Assembly: GCA_934203205.1 (NCBI GenBank)
Contig: CAKPYV010000006.1
Span: 1-64,000 of the forward strand
From: an uncultured Anaerovibrio sp.
GTDB lineage: Bacteria; Bacillota; Negativicutes; Selenomonadales; Selenomonadaceae
Reading direction: 5' to 3'
DNA length: 64,000 bases
Under the pieces are notes generated by a model. That model had not been told where the DNA came from. It saw only the letters and a program-made list of their open reading frames with translations, and did not search any database. A program made the position numbers and the translations under genes. Every line of letters starts with the position of its first letter. Within the stretch, counting starts at the first letter, position 1. Shown here one piece after another: positions 62,792 to 64,000 of the stretch.

Positions 62792-63373
62792 TTAATCCTC
62801 ATGTACACGTATAGCATCCCAGCTCATGCTAAAAAGCCAATCATACCATATCTGCTCAGGAGTATTTTGCCAAATCATATCCCCAAATAAAATACCGTTA
62901 ATGGGCATTGCGAAATAGCTAAGAATCACAATGGGGGCTCCTCCTTTAATCAGCCCCTCCCGTTGGCCTCTCTCCACAAATTCGTATAATGGTTCATAGA
63001 AAACAGCCACCTGCTGCAAATCCAGATTACGGCTCTTCTTGGTGGCAAGAAACTGCTCGTGAACCAGAATCTTGTCCCTATGGTCCCGGCCAAGCTGAAT
63101 CATGCGTCTGGAGTACTCCCGAAAGCAATCCTTAACAGGCTGACTCATATCAAAACCATCAACGAGATATTGGCAGATATATTCCTCAGTATAGGCAAAT
63201 AACTCCTTCAGCAAAACCTCCTTGCTGGCAAAATAAACATAAATCGTAGCCTGAGGCACCGTCGATAGCTTTGCCAGCTTGGACATACTAAGCCCTTCCA
63301 TGCCGCCATCAGCAATCAGCAAAGAAGCTGCTTCCAATATTTTATTTCTCTTTTCTATACTTGCTTGTCTCAT
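62792..63373 (-). CDS. TetR-family repressor, probably autoregulatory
   Basis: The 193-residue protein has the TetR helix-turn-helix at about 20-50 (MSKLAKLSTVPQATIYVYFASKEVLLKELF) and a ligand domain of unknown specificity. The start at 63373 is chosen because it lies just upstream of the HTH; it has no Shine-Dalgarno sequence, and the predicted transcription start falls on or within a base of the ATG. The longer frame to 63409 runs through the promoter and is rejected. Likely it controls itself and the two envelope genes downstream. Confidence 0.9.
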   Translation of the reverse strand: MRQASIEKRNKILEAASLLIADGGMEGLSMSKLAKLSTVPQATIYVYFASKEVLLKELFAYTEEYICQYLVDGFDMSQPVKDCFREYSRRMIQLGRDHRDKILVHEQFLATKKSRNLDLQQVAVFYEPLYEFVERGQREGLIKGGAPIVILSYFAMPINGILFGDMIWQNTPEQIWYDWLFSMSWDAIRVHED

Positions 63374-63380
63374 GGCTAAA

Positions 63381-63409
63381 ATTATAACCGACTGTTCAGT
63401 CGGTGTCAA
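63381..63409 (-). promoter_or_regulatory. Consensus promoter of tetR
   Basis: Minus-strand TTGACA (63404-63409), 17 bases, TATAAT (63381-63386): a perfect consensus. The -10 box ends eight bases before the start codon, so the transcript would have no leader. Confidence 0.9.
63387..63404. promoter_or_regulatory. TetR-type operator palindrome
   Basis: ACCGACTG-TT-CAGTCGGT is a perfect 18-base palindrome that fills the spacer between -35 and -10. Binding by the adjacent TetR protein would exclude RNA polymerase. A similar ACCGACnnnnnGTCGGT pattern is common for TetR-family sites. Confidence 0.85.
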
Positions 63410-63468
63410 TGTTTATGTTAAAATTCTAGTAATAATCAATAGTAAACGTGCTTATTTTATCTCATATT

Positions 63469-63498
63469 TTGACACCATATCCCCATATGTGATAAAAT
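63469..63498 (+). promoter_or_regulatory. Promoter of the 3D-domain gene
   Basis: TTGACA (63469-63474), 18 bases, TAAAAT (63493-63498), about 34 bases before the TTG start. No overlap with the TetR operator 65 bases away. Confidence 0.7.
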
Positions 63499-63531
63499 AT
63501 ATAAAAATTTTAGCAGAAAGGTTGTGGAATT

Positions 63532-63915
63532 TTGAAAAGCAAAAAATTCAGTCTGACAGCGATTTTAGCCCTGTTGCTTCTCCTTGTAACCTCAGTGGCT
63601 TCTGCCAATACCAGTGGTGAAGTAGATCTCTCCAATGCCAGAGTCATAACCGTGGAAGCCTATGCCTACAGTCCCCAGGATCCAGGCATGGGAAAATACA
63701 CTGCCTCCGGCACTCTCCTCCGCAGAGGAGTTATTGCCGTAGATCCTAATTATATACCTATGGGCACTTCTGTTTATATTCCAGGCTATGGTGTAGCCGT
63801 TGCCGAGGATATTGGCTGGAATATTCAGGGCAATACCATTGATATTGCCTTTGACACCCATGAGGAGGCCATCTGGTTTGGCCGCCAGTTTATTGAAATC
63901 TATTTGCTTAATTAA
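63532..63915 (+). CDS. Secreted 3D-domain protein
   Basis: This 127-residue protein has a clear signal peptide (MKSKKF, hydrophobic core, cut after SVASA near residue 25) and a 3D domain: AYSP, SGTLLRRGVIAVDPNYIP, and the aspartates of AVAEDIG and NTIDIAFDTHEEA. 3D domains share the double-psi barrel fold of MltA and are associated with peptidoglycan lysis or stationary-phase wall remodelling. The start is TTG, with AAAGG about ten bases upstream. A terminator follows. Confidence 0.85.
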   Translation: MKSKKFSLTAILALLLLLVTSVASANTSGEVDLSNARVITVEAYAYSPQDPGMGKYTASGTLLRRGVIAVDPNYIPMGTSVYIPGYGVAVAEDIGWNIQGNTIDIAFDTHEEAIWFGRQFIEIYLLN

Positions 63916-63951
63916 ATAAACTTTTCTGACCTTGACAGGAACCAAAGCAAA

Positions 63952-63996
63952 AAGGCTTGCGTAAAAGGAATCTTCCTATTACACAAGCCTTATTTT
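63952..63996 (+). terminator. Intrinsic terminator after the 3D-domain gene
   Basis: Arms of about 13 bases with one mismatch (63952-63964 and 63979-63991, AAGGCTTG/CAAGCCTT core) and tail ATTTTTAT. Confidence 0.85.
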
Positions 63997-64000
63997 TATG

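Overview
The window looks like a chromosome segment of an anaerobic, low-to-mid-GC Firmicutes lineage, most probably the Negativicutes (Selenomonadales/Veillonellales/Acidaminococcales group). This is an inference. It rests on Firmicutes gene orders (tig-clpP-clpX-lon-engB; Asp23/AmaP/DUF2273-nusB-xseAB-ispA-dxs-tlyA-nadK-argR-recN; scpAB) together with minCDE, mreBCD, a B12-dependent methylmalonyl-CoA mutase operon and siroheme-decarboxylase (AhbA/AhbB) genes. No rRNA, tRNA or CRISPR array was seen. Nearly all housekeeping genes lie on the minus strand.

Layout. 1-7.6 kb: protein quality control (tig, clpP, clpX, lon), the ribosome-assembly GTPase engB and ahbA/ahbB, closed by a terminator. 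7.6-13.5 kb: mutA-mutB-meaB behind a cobalamin riboswitch that has its own promoter and a clear terminator/antiterminator pair. 13.7-32.5 kb: an L,D-transpeptidase, then long co-directional arrays for chromosome condensation (scpAB), tRNA charging (trpS), DNA repair (recN, xseAB, ligA), isoprenoid synthesis (dxs, ispA), NAD kinase, ArgR, NusB, the Asp23/AmaP envelope-stress module, efp, pepP and aroQ. 32.5-38.1 kb: pcrA, pyrophosphatase, trmL, ilvD.

38.1-44.4 kb is an AT-rich accessory island whose genes are unlike the rest. It holds a solo HNH endonuclease, a 419-residue repeat protein of unknown function, an Rpn-family PD-(D/E)XK nuclease with a hidden intragenic start for a small C-terminal protein, and a DinJ/RelB-like antitoxin followed by an R2K-type ATP-grasp gene. 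The antitoxin and ATP-grasp genes are each broken by one extra A in an A-tract. The 419-residue protein ends in the same tail as the Rpn nuclease. The leader and the terminal hairpin of the antitoxin/ATP-grasp cassette occur a second time nearby without the genes between them. This island is the best candidate for an undescribed, probably conflict/defence-related, system.

44.4-64 kb returns to core functions: a YgjP-type peptidase, a PLP-dependent 'aluminium resistance' lyase, HflX, a nucleoid-associated protein, an MFS exporter, a plus-strand bioB-bioD-bioA operon under a BirA-type operator, minCDE, mrdA, mreBCD, radC and maf. It closes with a small TetR-TVP38-acyltransferase operon under a TetR-type palindrome that appears to drive a leaderless mRNA, and a secreted 3D-domain protein.
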